DNA of 64,000 nucleotides from Scleromitrula shiraiana (GCA_028455995.1 JABELC010000010.1:1948001-2012000); one strand, 5' to 3'; counted from the first letter of the stretch, positions 33,287-47,720 are shown. Made by a program: numbers and translations. The notes: generated from the sequence alone by a model not told the origin.

Positions 33287-36200
33287 TCATCTCCTATTAC
33301 TTTGCCAATTCTCCAACATCTTCTTAACCTCCTTCATAGCAACCGGTTTCGTCAGAAACAGATCAATCCCCGCATCCCTCGCCTCATCCTGATCATCCTT
33401 CCCCGCCAAACCCGTAAGTGCAATAACTAACGCTGGTGTTTTCCCCCCACCAACCCTATCGCCCATTTCTCTCGCTGTATCCCTCCTCGACTTTTCCAAT
33501 CTCCGAATTTCCCTCGTCGCTCCAAATCCATCTAGTACCGGCATACTAATATCCATGAAAATAACATCGTATCCTTCGCTTCTATCCTCTACTTTCTTCA
33601 CAGCCTCGAGACCATTTTCAGCCTCATGGACGGTTGTATATCCTAGTTTCGTAATGAAATGACGTAGTAATTTAAGATTGATCATGTTATCATCTACCAG
33701 AAGGAGTTTCGGAGATAGTGGATCTAATTCTGATGCAATAGGTGATTGAAGTGAACTAGTCGAACTACTTTTTCCTCTTCCAATTGGAGGATTACTAGTG
33801 AAACCGAAATCCGAAATAGAAGTAATGGCTGGAGTTGTTGCCGCCATGGGCGAAGATTTTAATCCAACCGGAAAAGGAAATTCTTTTGCCTTCTCCATGA
33901 GAGCATTTGGTGTAGGTGATTCGATTGCTTTTCGTGCATTATCGCTATCTGTTGCCATCCGACTATTATCTAGTACCTCCCCACCTCCATTTGGCGTAAT
34001 TACAAGGTCTTCAAATAGATTGCTGAGATCATTAGTTTCTGATTGCTGACCTAAGACTGGATGATCGAGACTTCGAGCTGTATCAATGACTATAGTTGCA
34101 CCATCGAGGCATTGTTTGAGGGCTCTTGCAAGTTTCAAAGGTCCAACAGGTTTCGCGACGACTGTAACGTTGCTCTGAATTCCAGCATCGGCAAATGCTC
34201 GACTATACCGAGACGGGTGGGAGCATAGGACTAGTATTGAAGGTTTGATATTGAGATGACGTGTATTTTGCAATAAAGTCATGACGGCAGAAGGATTAGC
34301 CTCGTTGGCAATAATAATCCCAGGACCTTGAGTTAATGGCACAACCTCTAATCCGTACCAACATGTAAGAAAGTTGACAACTGATGCTTCTAATAAACTG
34401 TTCATTTTTTGAAGAACAGGATCCATCATAGAAGCAGAAAATCCAAATAAGCCTACTTTCTGACCAACCACTCGACGTCGAATTAACATTATCGATTCAT
34501 CTGTCTCGCGTAATAGAGATGTAACGGATTTGGGAGTGCTAGGAATGGAAGTGTCTTTGGGCATCTCTCGAAGTAAAGGTAAAGTTACTTTGACCTCTAA
34601 AAATTCATGTTAGTATCAATTCATAAATCAGGTGGTGAAGATTGCTACATACGAGTACCACGTCCAATTTCACTATCAATCGTGATGTCACCCTCAAGAA
34701 GATTTATAATACTCCGCACGATTGAAAGACCCAATCCAGTTCCACTAGACAACGTATTCTCTTGAGCGAATGGTGTGAAGAGTTTTGATCGTAAAAATTC
34801 GCTAGATATACCTTTCCCAGTATCTGTGACAGTCAAAACAATCATAGATCTTGGTATTGGTTCTCCTGTTCCAGATGTGTGTAAATCTTCTAATTCAGTT
34901 GTCTCCAACATAACTTTTACGTATCCGCGAGACGTATATTTCAAAGCATTTCCAAGAAGATTCATGATAATTCTTCGAAATGCACCTGGTTGTGTTGTAA
35001 AATGGTAATCTTTCATATCAACGTCTAAAATAACCGAAACTTCCGGATGTTGACCACATTGAGCTTGCATGGCAAGTGATGAAGAGGAACACATTTTCGT
35101 ATCGGAGTTTTTATCATGTATATCGGATACCATATCAAAAGTCTTTGCTGTAATATTTTGAAACACATAACCTGCAAATACACTTTCGACAACCTCTTCA
35201 CATAACACTGCAATATCCACAGGCGCAAATAGATTGATCATCGGAAGATCGGATTGTTGTAATGCTAGAGTATTAGAGCCTCTTCGATGTATGGACTTTG
35301 GTATACCTCTACGATTTCGTAGCCAATTCTTTTCGAGACTACTGATTTTGGAAAAATCGAGGATATGATTCTAATGTAAATGGTTAGTGAAATTCCATTG
35401 AAGGAAAAACTCAAGTCTTGAGACAGACTTCTAATTATCTACAAAATATATTTGGGAAAGAGATAAACTCACAATAGTATCAAGAAGAGTACGTCCACAA
35501 CTATCAATTGTTTCAACCAATTCTTGTGCAAGGTTTGGAAGATTCAAATCATCCAGTAATTCAGCACTCGCAAGAATACCATGAAGCGGAGAACGAAGTT
35601 CATGAGATATACTTCCAATGAAGTCACTCTTTTTCTGATCCGCAATTTCCGTGTTCATTCGAGAGCATTCGGCCATAACACTATTTCCAAATGCACTTAG
35701 AAAACATAATTCGTTATGTTTGGATAAAATCCGCGTAGGTTCCGTCGACCAAACACAACACGCACTTAACCAACGAGAGCGGCCAGCATCCCATAGAGGA
35801 ACAAATAATAATTGCCTAACACCTGGAAAGTGTTTTAAGAGATATAGCGCATCTGCTTTATCACGAGCGATTTTCTTATTTTTTCCAGCAAGCACCTTCC
35901 TCTGTCTTTGTGATGCCGGGTGATGTTTCTTATCTTCGTCTGAAGCTGAGGACATGGAACCATCAGAATCAAATGTCCATAGCTTGCCTCGCGGATATTT
36001 TCGTAGAAAGTTTTGTATGGATATTTCTTCAAATGGTACAAATGAATGTGGTCCAGGATATTCATCGCCATGTATTGAAGATGCATTAGGAGTTGAGAAA
36101 CCTAATATTTCGATTTCTTTCGATATTGCCGATGTTGAAGACCTGGTAAATGTCCCATCTCCGTCTACGTTGAACCTAGAATTCGGCATATCATCAGATA

Positions 36201-37885
36201 TCTTATCTGGAAATCCATCATCAGTTCTACTCTGACTATCCCCGAAATCTAGAGGTAAAGTAGCATCAGAGCTTGAAGATTGGACAATCTCGCTGCTAAA
36301 CCCCTTCTGCGTATCATAGAATACAGCACCTCCATCAACTTCAAATGCCTCTCTGATGAGATTAGCAGCACGAGAGAATAATAACTTAAAGGCAGAGGCT
36401 TCTGTAACATCTTCATCGGGCGTATCGAGCTTGTTTAAATTGTCTGTTGTTGTTTCCGTCCAGGGTGATTGTATCGTCGTGCTGCTTGATCCAAATGATT
36501 CCGACTGTGATAACGATTCGAGATTCGGTCGACGTGAAGATGCAGAAGATAAAGGATCATGAGATTCTGGTAAACCCTCCCCTGTTTTCGCAAGCGGATT
36601 CGAAAAATCTTTTTCTCTTCGTTCTCCATCCATCTCAGGATTTAAACTTGAATTCCCGGAATTCCCAGAGCCTCTCGTTGATCCACCCTTGGATTTATTT
36701 CGAAAAATATTTGTATTGGTTTCAAATTGCCCGACAATTTTCGTTCCTTCTCCATTTCCTGCTTCCATCTCGGCTTCCTCCAATTCTCCTCGACCTTCCA
36801 CAAATGATGCTAATCCTCTACTCATCTTCATCCCACGTCGATGTTCCTCAACTTCTCGTATCATTTCCAAATGTTTCATTATGGTTGTGGACATCGTTCC
36901 CATGAAAGAAACCTCATCTTTCGTAAGACCTGGACGAGTTCGGCTATCAACAATAAAAAGACTTCCAATTGGTATTCCTCGCTTGGTAATTAAGGGGACG
37001 CCTGCATAAAATTTAAGAAACGGTTCAGAAGTAACGAAGGGAAGTTGATTGAAACGTTCGTCTTTCGTTAAGTCGTTAACGATAAATGATGGGTATTCTC
37101 CCACAACTATTGGGGAAACTTCTATTGTCCTATAAAACAGTAAGATAAAATCATTAGGAAAATCTCGAAATCTTATCAAACCTTTCACATAATCTTCCAG
37201 CTTTCGTCACTGATGTGCAACCAAGCCATAACTCATCTCCTGGTCCATGTTTTGTATTGCCAACCAGATCAACCGATTTGGTACTCTCAGCAATGAAATA
37301 TTGTGTGCCAGCATCGATAAGACTGAATAATTGTCAATGGAAAATTGTAAACTAGTAAAGTTTGATGAGAGCTACCTTATCATTGCTCTTTGCGCCTCTA
37401 ACCTCCAGGAGACAAGTTGACAGAATGCTGTCAAGGCAGTATCTGGGGAGGAAATTTTGGTCGAGGTAATATCGGATTGGACATTTTTGGGGGGTTCAGG
37501 TTCATTGGAGGGTATAGAAATCGAAGGTCTTTGTGATGGAAAGCATGAAGCATCGACGCTGACTGAAACATTTGGCTGATAATATCTAGAAACAGATGAG
37601 ATAAAGTTAGTGAATGAATTCGATTGATCCCAAGCTGATGAATATCATGTAAAAGATAAAAATTCCTGCGTCATTGCTTTGAGTTCCTTCCTTTTGAACC
37701 ATACACTTCTTCTCCAATCCCAGCCCAACCAAATTTGATTTTACTCTTCATTACCCTTGTGTATTCCACCAAATTCAAATAAGGAAGAAACAAATAGAAA
37801 CGTACTTGTATAATTCTCTAGCTCTTGCAGCATCAGAGATACCCTCGATATGCGAAAGTTCAACAGTCGATGCCACCGGGGCCAT
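33287..37885 (-). CDS. Hybrid sensor histidine kinase with GAF domain and receiver
   Basis: Six exons (37885-37806, 37585-37376, 37322-37182, 37129-35473, 35370-34653, 34596-33287) join in frame to about 1371 aa. Order: a GAF-like domain near residues 75-220 (GPGDELWLGC, FYAGVPLITKRGIPIGSLF), a long Ser/Asp-rich linker with a second weak GAF-like part, a HisKA H-box with His653 (SHELRSPLHG), a HATPase with N-box NLLGNALKYT and G-boxes DTGKGIS and GTGLGLS, and a C-terminal receiver with phospho-acceptor Asp1284 (FMDISMPVLDG) and Lys in FLTKPV. The kinase would autophosphorylate His653, pass the phosphate to Asp1284, then to an HPt protein (Ypd1) and response regulators in osmotic or redox control. 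No TM segment was seen, so it should be soluble. The exon 3 donor (GTTTGA) is weak. Confidence 0.9.
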
Positions 37886-38770
37886 CTGCGCTCTTTATTT
37901 TGTAATAACGGTTCGCCAGATTGAAGGAAGGTAACAATTGATAAGTTGTAGTATTATTAGTAAAGTAAATCAACCTTATTATTCCTTCCGAATGTAAGAA
38001 CGAAAGTAGGTAAGGAAAGTATATCTTCGAGGATAAACGATAGAAATAATCAAATCTGCTATTTTCCAAATAATGATAAGTTGTAATCAGCAATTGGCGA
38101 TCAATAATTATAATGATAATAATGATAATAATGCTTGAAATAACAAATGAGATATGATAGAAGATAAAATGGAAAATTATGAAGAATCCGAACTAGAGGA
38201 GAGGATGAATGATTGATACTCACATTGATCTTATTTTTTTTACAATTGCATTTGGAATTGAATTTGTTCACCAACTTTGATCATCCATCCTCTAAATGCG
38301 GCTACTGTAAGTACTATGTAAGTAGTAAGTATTAAACCTCGTCCTAATTTTTTGGCTTTTCTTTAAATCTTTTATTCTCTTTATTGTATTGTACTGTTTT
38401 TTTACTTTACCCTACCTTTTATCTGTTACCCGTAGGTAAGGATATTTGATATTAAAACTCGAGTAAGTGAGGGGTCCTAATGTATCAAGGGCTCCAGGGC
38501 TAGTAGAACTCCAGTTTTACTTGAGACTTGGGTAGGTATTATGTAGGTATAGTAATCATAAAATGAAAGGTATTTTCCTACTGTATGTATCCTAGAGGAA
38601 TTGAAGTTTCAAATACTGTAGTTCCAAAATTCTAGAAGTTCTAGAAATTTGAGAAGTCTAGAGCATGAAAAAGGCGTGAACCGTAGTACAATAAGGTATT
38701 AGTTTGATGCAAATTAGTGAGTACTACTGCAAGGTAGGCTTGGATAATAGTTTTTACGATCTTCTAGATC

Positions 38771-38792
38771 TTTTTTTTTTTTTTTTTTTTTT
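38771..38792. repeat. Poly(T) tract
   Basis: Twenty-two consecutive T residues on the plus strand within the histidine kinase upstream region. Confidence 0.9.
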
Positions 38793-39489
38793 CGTAGGTT
38801 TAACAAATTGTATGCAATTGATAGATTAGAAGAGACGATTAGTTAGACCAATATAATATAGAAATGATAGAAATGATGATCAATAGCTATAGGAGGGAGG
38901 TGGTTAAAATGGTAACGGATAAATAGAGAGAAGAATTGATGAGAATGGTGGGATGGGACGAAGGAGTGGGAAGGACAAGAGACAAAATTACGACACACAC
39001 ACACCGACGTCATTATGCTGTGCCTTGTACTCAAGATTGCAGAGCCTACTAGGGGTTAATAATACCCGGTACCACTGATTTATTAAGTAATGTCTCTCAT
39101 CAATATTGGGATGGGATACTTAAGCGAAGAAATGAGGAGTGTACGTATGAAGGAAAAGTGTTCAATCGAGTAACAATAATAATAATAATAAATCTAATTC
39201 ATGAAATGCCATTAGAATATGGAGATATATTATACTTCTTTGCCGTTTTCAATTGCATTGAACTTCAATCAAAAGCTTCTCAATCTCAAGTAACAACCCT
39301 GGAGATAGCGTTTTCCACTTTTTGTTACTATTTCTAACCTATAGAGTTTCGGGGATACTCCGCAAGAGAAAAGGGAAAAGGGCTTCAGATTTAGATCTGG
39401 ACCTTGATCCTTGTTCTGTGAGACTCGGAGATGCTTTGGTGTATTCAATTGAACTACATAGTTGCTCTTTCTGAGTGTATTTCACGATC

Positions 39490-39523
<34 letters not shown>

Positions 39524-39530
39524 CGATGAT
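39490..39530. repeat. GAT trinucleotide microsatellite
   Basis: About thirteen tandem ATG/GAT units, one interrupted by GAC, lie in the intergenic region about 0.9 kb before the Zn2Cys6 gene at 40.4 kb. Confidence 0.9.
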
Positions 39531-40431
39531 ATCGACTAAATCACTGTTAGTTCTTTATCCCCTTTGAAGTTCCCCTAGAGACTGTCAATTCAGGCTTTTC
39601 AAACTTCATAAAATACTACAATTTTCCTACTCACTGACTTATTAAACGCGTTAAGCAAACTCAGGGTCTGTAGACTTGAAAAAATAGAACGGATGGACCC
39701 TTACTACTACTAGTTAAAAACCAACTGACTCGATCCTTTTTTCTAACATCTAATTGGACCTGATACGAATTTTAGTATCTAAAAGGCCTTAACCTTTAAA
39801 AGATTGAATATCTATTTGAATTTGATTTATATTTATTTTGCCTCAAATTATTAATCAGATATTCTTTCTAGAAATATTATGTAAGCATATAGATTTTTAA
39901 ACTTCTAGAACTGTTTGCGGAAGGGCGATGATCATGATAAATTCGTTACATCTTAATATTAGTACCTTAAAATAATGGCAATAATATTTAACTCCGAAAA
40001 TCAATATAATGTTTAAATCCGAACGCTACTTGAATTCCGTTCTATCTGTACTTCGTACTTCGTATCTTTTTACAATTCTACTACAGGGATTTTCAGCATG
40101 CGACAGACGACAGACGACAATCCATAACCTTTAAACCCCCCCAGCGAAATACATTTCTTTTATCGTGAATAGAATGATCTGAAATATTAAATACCACAGC
40201 GACAGCGACAGCGACAACAACATTACAGAATTCAACAAACTACTGCCCAATACGATACAATTTATATACGAATCCTTAAGCACAATCGATCATACAAAAA
40301 ACTCGGAGGGGTACGAAATCACTATACTGTTATTCACCAATTGATTGGGATTATTTCGTGCGCAAAGACTATCCCAATTCCAATCTCAAAGAATCCCTCA
40401 TTCGAAATCGTATCAATCATTCCTATTCCCT

Positions 40432-42807
40432 ATGAATGACATGAAGCCCGAAGTCGAGAATACGACTGTAGCAGGAACTGGTCCTCATAAACCTACTAAG
40501 AAGAGGAAAAGAGTTGTAATATCATGTACGGAATGTCATAGACGTAAACAAAAGGTTCTCGCCTCTCCCCTTTAGCTCAATATCTTGCCCGATATCCTCT
40601 TCGATTCTGATCAAATCTAATTCATCTTATAGTGTGATCGTGAATTTCCATGTTCGAATTGTATAAATCGAAATAAGCAATCGGTATGCCAATACGAGAA
40701 CGAATCCGCGAGGAAACAACAATTATTGGACGATTTAAGATCATCTGGAGATGGAGATTATGGAAAGGAACAACTTGAATCAGATTCTGCCGCCAAAGTT
40801 AGTGCGCTTGGGTATTCAAAATCAAATCATCATACAACATTAGGGATCTTCAAGAAGATTGAGAGCGAGGTTAATGATGTGGCTCCATTGACTCCAAAGG
40901 ATTGTTCGACGGTGGCAGAATATAGTGGTTTGCGCGAAAAGTATAAAAGCTTGATAAGGCAATTACCATCCAGACCATATATTGAGATGCTTCTTACGAC
41001 CTTTTTTCATGAAGTAAATTTCCAATATTATGCATTGGATGAGGGAACTTTCAGAGACCATCTTCGAAATTGGAACAACCTGTCCTTTACAACTCTGAAT
41101 AAAGGACCACAAGAACTTCCTCCAGATCTACAATTCTTTCCAGCCTTATTGTTTCAAACACTTGCGATGGCACTTCAATTTCAGCCACCAGATTACGACC
41201 CTAGTCTTGAGGCGCTCAAGTATGCTGCAGGTATGTCATTTGACGATCTTGCGTCTGATTACAGCGAATCTGGTGTGAGCCTCTTGGCACTATTACCAAA
41301 ACGTAATACTACACTTGTGACGGTTCAAGCTGGATTTGTTAGAACCGCATATTTAAAATATAGTGGCATGGTTGCTGAAAGTTGGCACTCATTATCACAA
41401 ACAATCAGAGATGCTCAAGAGATAGATTTACATAAGGACACTTATGACGTTCAACGAAATCACAGACCAGAGGATGGATTCGAGCAGTTATGGCATCAAC
41501 AACTAAGGAGAAGAACCTGGTTGGTATTATCATTGTGGGATGTTCATATGGCTTTAATTCTTGGACGACCCACTACAACTGATATACGTGATCCACGACC
41601 TCCATTTCCTATCGATACACCAATACCTAAAAATCGACGAGAAATTCCACCTATGCCTCGTACGGCTAATGATCCACCTACACCACTTACAATGCTTTTA
41701 TGGCAAGTTGAAGTTATGGCACCACTTTGGGATATTTATCATCTTGAAAAAGATGGACCACGTCCAAGTGATGCTCTAAAAGTAGAGAAGATGCATATGA
41801 ATATCAAACAAATTCATATGCTTTGTCCACCATACTTCAGGGCTGAAAATCCAGATACAACATTTGATTCCCATCCAGATTGTTATTGGATTCAACCATC
41901 TAGGCTGGTTTTCCAGAATGGTGCTGCATTCACCATAATGGCTCTTCATAGACCATATATTTGCACCAGTACATCAAGTCGTAGATCAGCTCTTGAAGCT
42001 GCATTGGATATTCTTCGAGTTCAGCGAGAGTACTTTGGTATGTTACAAACAAAGCATTATAAGTTATATAATCTTGTTTTAAATACTTTCGACGCTATCA
42101 TATTATCGGCTGCAATTTATATTCTTCATCCTTTTGAAAATACGGATTTATTGGAAAATACTCTACAACATTTCGATTGGGCAATGGAGAGATTTCATAC
42201 TATGATTGGTCGAAATACACTCGCAAGTACTGCATCAGGAGTTCTCAGAGCAATCAATATTCGACTCAAGAAAGCTTTGGGAGCGGTCAAAACAACACGA
42301 CCATTGACTCCTTCGGAAAGTAGTATCAAAACATCTTCCACAAACGCTAGTTCTCAATTCCCCAGATCTTTAGACACAACATCTCAGTCTTACGTCTCCC
42401 CCGCCTCATCCACAGAGCTATCATCCATATCCAGCAACAACCCCAACAATATCCATACCAACCAAAACGGACCCTCCTACACTCTTCCCACAATTTCAAA
42501 CCTAACATCCACATCCAATTCCATTTCAACCCCCAACTCCACAACCGCAGCTTGGGATTCCTTCTCAGGCCCTAACAATATCTCGCCTCAATCATACGAT
42601 TTTAGTGGTATTGCTCCGTTGCAACCTATGCATGATTTGTTATTTAATGAACTTAGCACCACGACAGATTTTGGATATCAGGGGTTGACGGAGGCGCCGT
42701 TGGTTTATCAGACGGGTGCGGATGGGAATGGTAATGAAGCGTGGCAGTTTGAGGGAGATTTTGGAAGTGATAGTTTTTGGGGTTTTATGAATACTTATAA
42801 TCCTTAG
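40432..42807 (+). CDS. Zn2Cys6 fungal-specific transcription factor
   Basis: Two exons (40432-40554 and 40633-42807) give about 765 aa. The 78-nt intron splits the zinc cluster, and splicing restores CX2CX6CX5CX2CX8C (SCTECHRRKQKCDREFPC, then SNCINRNKQSVC) preceded by a basic KKRKR stretch, a likely NLS. The middle (~residues 140-480) is the fungal-specific TF homology region, with RRRTWLVLSLWDVHMALILGR typical of the family. The C-terminal ~180 residues are Ser/Asn/Thr-rich and probably disordered, ending in an acidic and aromatic segment that could activate transcription. The target genes are unknown. The convergent MFS gene is a possible but unproven target. An in-frame TTG upstream was not used. 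Confidence 0.9.
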
Positions 42808-43275
42808 GTTGTTCAATAGATTGGGGTGGGTGATTTTCTTTGGTTTAGTTGAACGGTGGATGATGATGGGGATGCGGATGTGGATGCGGACGTGGGTGGT
42901 TGGGTATATATATTTGGTTTATGGGTGGTGTACTTGGTTTTGATTTTGCTTTGGGTAGGACGGAATGGAATTATCTGGGATATGAGAAGGATGATGCGTA
43001 TCGTATTTGTAAGATACCGAAGGTGTGGTTATGGGTGTGGTGGTCTAGTAGATGATAATTCCTTTATTGATGGCCTATCTATTATCTAGACGAACAATAA
43101 AAGCAATTCATATTAAATTATCAGTGAAGAGTAGTCATTATCTAGTTTTGAACCATGAACTGAAAGTATTTTTAGACCACTAGGGGATGTATTAGTTCAT
43201 GTGTTAGTTCATGTACCATCTTTAAATTTATATACTATTGCATTAGGTGAAATATTACAATTGTTCAAAATCATC
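42808..43275. other. Convergent intergenic region
   Basis: A 468-bp gap between two convergent genes, holding both 3' UTRs. The G-rich left half and the A+T-rich right half contain no recognisable coding sequence. Confidence 0.5.
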
Positions 43276-45433
43276 TCATACAACCTCCTCAAGACTCCCC
43301 TCCATCTTCTCATTCCCCTTTTTACTTCCCTCGGCCCCAACCCTACCCCACCCCATCAAAACCCCACAACTCAAACAAATAATCCCAGCCCCTACAATAA
43401 ACATATAAACACTTCCCACCGTCTCCCCAATTCCCGCCAGCACTTTCCGCCTAGCCTGTATACTCAACCCCTCCATTCCTCTTCCCCCCAATAAATCCCT
43501 CAATACATTCTCACTATATCCACCTCCCAGTTTATTCTTCAATATCTTGATCCCAAGGTTCTGATACAGACATCCCGCTCCCCCTAATGCTATGGCTGCG
43601 AAGCCAAGCTGTGCTACATTGATAAAACCTACTACTTTGTGTTTATCCGCTTTTTTATCCTCTTCTTTCTCCTTTTCACCTGATACAGACCTCGAAACAT
43701 AAGATACGGAAGCATCATAAGCAACCTGATACGTCATCCCCACTCCCAACGCAATCAAGATCGAAAACCCATAAATAGCACCAATCCGCGTATGCCCATC
43801 AACCAAATGCATAAACACGCCACCCGCAACCAAACAAGGAGAAGCGAGAATATAAAAAACATCATGTCTCCCGATCCTCGGAAGAAGCGTGCCCGTACCC
43901 ATAAGAGTCAGGAAGAACGCAAGGATAAATGGAATAAGACGTAAGGCGGCAGTCATAGGGGACTCGGAACGCGTGAGTTGGAAGAAGAGAGGAATGTAGT
44001 AGATTGTTATCATGAGGGCTGTTGCGGACATGGCGGTGGATATGAAGAGGAGGATGAGGGTTTTTGATGCGAGGAAGTGGATGGGGACGAGACGGTTTGA
44101 GGCGCTCGTGACGAGGGAGGCGTATTGTTGAATGCTGAAGAGGAGGAGGAGGATGGTGAAGGAGATGCTTATTGCTAGGGATGAGGGGGATGTCCAGGCC
44201 CAGGTTGATCCGCCCATTGAGAGGGTGATTAGGCCTAGTACCCAAACTAGTGCGTTGAGTACTGCGCCAAGCCAATCGATTTGCGATAGTTTGGCGAGGA
44301 ATGGAATGCTGGGGAGGGGATTGTAGGAGGGGAGATAAATGATGAATATGGGGAGGGTGAGGAGTGCCAGCGGGAGATTAAAGTAGAATGCGTAACGCCA
44401 AGAAAAATGCGTAACGAGGACTCCACCGATCAGAGGGCCGAGAAGGGTCCCTAGGCCGAAGGAGATTCCGAGGATGGCGTTGTAAAGGGGACAAGTGGTG
44501 GAGGGTGTTAGGTGTTGGAGGTAAGTTAGTGCTCTATACACATGCATAGTTAGCACTGAGGAGTAACATAGTTCCAAATACTTCATCAGGTTACAATCTA
44601 TATTGGGATATTCGCATCTGATTTGATAAGATAAATAGTAGTATTTCAACAAGTGAAAAAGGAGAAATAAAATCTTGTTGATATGAAAATAGGGAATGAA
44701 ATAGAAGAGAAAAACCTACCCTAAATCCATCCCCGCCGCGCCGATACCAACGACCACCCGTCCCACGATCAAAGCATCCATACACCCCGCAGCTCCACAA
44801 ATCGCACTCCCAAATTCAAAAATTAATACGCTAAATAGGAAGATAGATTTAATGTCGAAGATGGTGTAGAGGGTTCCGAGGAGGAGAATGGAAGAACCGG
44901 AGCCGAGAGGGTCACCGACTCCGATCCAGGTTAGTTTTTGGGGTTGGCCAAGGGCAAGTAAGATGGGCGGTGAGGTATTGGCTGTTATGGTTGAGTCGAG
45001 TCCTAGGGAAGGGGTGGTTAGGTATGGTTCAGGGTGGGGGGGTGGCTGAGAGAGAAATATAAATTATACCTGCTAGAAATGCACATAATGCTAATCCTGA
45101 AAACACTAGTAACCATTTCCAGGTTGCCAGTTGCTCCTTTTTCTCATTCAAATCATCATTCTGGGAAGCAGATGAAGGTGAAGATGGAATGGCGACGCAA
45201 GAAACCAAAGATTCGGGTTTCAAAAGAGAATCTTGATATGAACCTCTAGATACGGGTGGGTTGTATGGTAGAAGAGTAGTAGAAGAATGAGAGAAACTTT
45301 CTGTTGACAGGATACTATCGCTGATATGACTGGTAGTTTTAGAGAGGGTGATTGAACTGGAGTTAAAGCTTGGAACATGTGTCTCTCCCATGGATATTGG
45401 TGAAACTGGATTGGAATCTGAGGCCCGATCCAT
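43276..45433 (-). CDS. MFS multidrug-type transporter (14-TM DHA2-like)
   Basis: Three exons (45433-45070, 45002-44720, 44533-43276) with introns of 67 and 186 nt give about 634 aa. A ~100-residue Ser/Thr-rich cytosolic N-terminus precedes TM1 (WKWLLVFSGLALCAFLAG), followed at once by LDSTITANTSPPI, the usual post-TM1 motif of DHA2 exporters. GRVVVGIGAAG and the antiporter motif ILGISFGLGTLLGPLIGG are present. The C-terminal half has the expected hydrophobic helices and a Lys/Glu-rich loop (EKEKEEDKKADKHK). It is most likely a plasma-membrane proton-coupled exporter of small molecules, with unknown substrate. It is convergent with the Zn2Cys6 gene and is not part of the PKS-NRPS cluster by position. 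The start ATG follows an in-frame TTG and was preferred as the first ATG. Confidence 0.88.
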
Positions 45434-47720
45434 GATGGGTTTGCGCGAAATGAAGAACGAATGAAGATGGCGAGGAGAAGATTGAAGATAATTAAGTATT
45501 TGCTGACATTGAACAAATGATATAAATATGAAGAATAACGAGCGGACTGAATCAATGAGTGTGTGGTGAGTGATTCTTCCCAACTCCCGGGTGGGCTACT
45601 AATTCCAGAGAGGGGAGGAATGAAAAAAGAGAGAAGAGAAAAAGTTTAATCAAATTAAAAGATCTAAAGTATGTAAACTACACCATGATATGAAGAGGAA
45701 ACATGAAGTATAGAATCAGAACATATGAGAGATTAATAGAACAAGAAGACAGTAGAAGGTAGATATCAATCAATCATCCACCCACACACCCACTCACACC
45801 CCAGCTAAGAATCCCAGCCCTACAATAGGAAAATATGTGAATATAAAAATGCAAACATACATTCTAGATCTCTAAGCCTTAGAATGAAACCCAATGATAT
45901 TTTACGTAGCATTCCAGGTCTGTAGTTCGTGAGCGAATGTGAATTTGTTGTTATTTTGCGAATGGGGAATTGATCATGAGTATGTTTTGATATGGGAAAA
46001 CGCTTCTTATATCAAACCATCACTGTTCTTAGGCCCCTTTTCTGGGACATAGTTTTCTGGGAATGGGTTTCCGCAGGGAGATTTTAATTCATTCATTCAT
46101 TCATTAGTACCAGAGATAAACCAACAGGATGTTTAGTTCTGTATTTTTCATCTCATTTCACTTTAGAAATGAAAGCTTTGCACAAATTGACGCTCTTATC
46201 TCTCGTCCCCATCAAATAAAGTCATGCATCCAATAATCCTGAAAGCCAAAAGAATACTAATATGTCGGCTCATTGTCGAGATGGTGGTAGTGCCAACTGC
46301 TGGGACCTCTTAATCTTTAGTGGAGACGAGTGCAAGACATGTACATATTGGATGGAAGCGAGATTGTGATATTTATATAGCTAAAGATTCTAGAAACTTT
46401 CAAACATGTGGCATTGGGCTTAGTGGATACTGCAAAGCACGCTAGACATAAGTCTTGGGATATGGGGCCCCGACGTACTTGAAAATTTTCTAGATGGTGG
46501 TCAAGGCGAAGTATTATAATTTAATAGTATTTATAGTGGATGTCTGATCATTTATTCTAGTAGATTGATATGAGTCAAGAGTAAGGATTTAATTTTTAAC
46601 ATCTGGGTATCTAGTGTCAAATAAAGTATCCCGAAACACAAATCTAATTCCGAGTTGAGAACCAAACGCTTGGACGGGTCAGGTAAGATGTATGATGGCG
46701 GGGTATGTATCACTTGTAAGATCGCATACTTTGTACATTTAGAAGTATATTTAATCTGATGATCATTTATGGGCTATTTTTATCTCCCAGATATTGGAAA
46801 TATGATTTTTGATATCTACTCCAAACTTATTTACTCAAGACTTCGTTCAACAGACAGCTCTGTTGGCACTACTGGCTAAGTTCTCCTTAGATACCTAGGT
46901 ACTGTTTACTTCTTGAGGCGGGGTAAAGTTTGGAAGGTAACATTTACTGGGGCGAGGCGAAGTAATTATCGATGCTACATATCGGCGGGGTTCGCGGCTA
47001 ATAGATGTCGATACCCATATTTAGAACCATCAGTCTCGATTAGGAAGCTCAATGGGGTGAATGTCGATAGTATGTACATATATGCGCACATATTCAATGT
47101 ACCTTTGAAGTTTGCACACACATCTATGCTAGATATGTATTTCCAGCGAATGAGGGTTGTGAAATTGAAAGGCTACATTCAGATAACATACATGCATATA
47201 TGTAGGAAAATAAAAATAGTATTGATATATTCATATAAATGACGACGCTGGACATTTACGATCTATCTCAACTTGCTGCAATTTGTTTGTATCGTAGTAG
47301 CAGTCGTCAAGTTCGCCCGTTATGGGGCCCGAAAAATGTAACAGATGATTATGGTAAGGAGACCAATAGTCTGGGAACCTTGAGCCAGCTGTATTATACC
47401 TGGGATGGATACGCATCAGATTTAGAATGTTATTTCACCTCTGAGGGCATATTTATATTCAAAACTCCCCATCTAGAAACCAGGTATATACGAGTAATGC
47501 CGAAATAATAACAAAGAAAAAGGTAAAGAAAATAAAATAGATTCACTCAACGACTCCAAAGGTATAAATCCTCCGTAATCCTTCTTCTCTCGTTCTCATC
47601 CTTTCCTCTCGCTACCGCCTCCTTTACCAATTCATTAATAGTTCCACTTAAGTTCTTGACCTTCTCCCTCAATTCCTTTCCACTTAAGTTCTCAACCTTC
47701 CCCCTCAATTCCTCAACTCC
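45434..47720. other. Intergenic, 2.3 kb, no gene seen
   Basis: Between the MFS gene and the DUF3431 gene. Plus-strand frames at 46.9-47.5 kb (109 and 89 codons) lack domain features and splice support. A short TTAGGCCCC patch near 46.03 kb recalls transposon ends but has no partner nearby. Confidence 0.5.

Larger units (their letters stand above)
37886..40431. other. Intergenic between divergent genes, 2.5 kb with microsatellites
   Basis: Shared upstream region of the histidine kinase (minus) and the second Zn2Cys6 gene (plus). No coding exon seen. It holds simple repeats: AATGAT/AATAAT units near 38,110-38,130, a 22-T run at 38,771-38,792, GAT units at about 39,490-39,530, and GACAGC units near 40,200. 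The length and repeats suggest long promoters and 5' UTRs. Confidence 0.55.

Noticed and set aside
46913..47508. Plus-strand frames of 109 and 89 codons
   Set aside because: Low similarity to any known pattern, A+T-rich flanks, and no start or splice context; probably chance.
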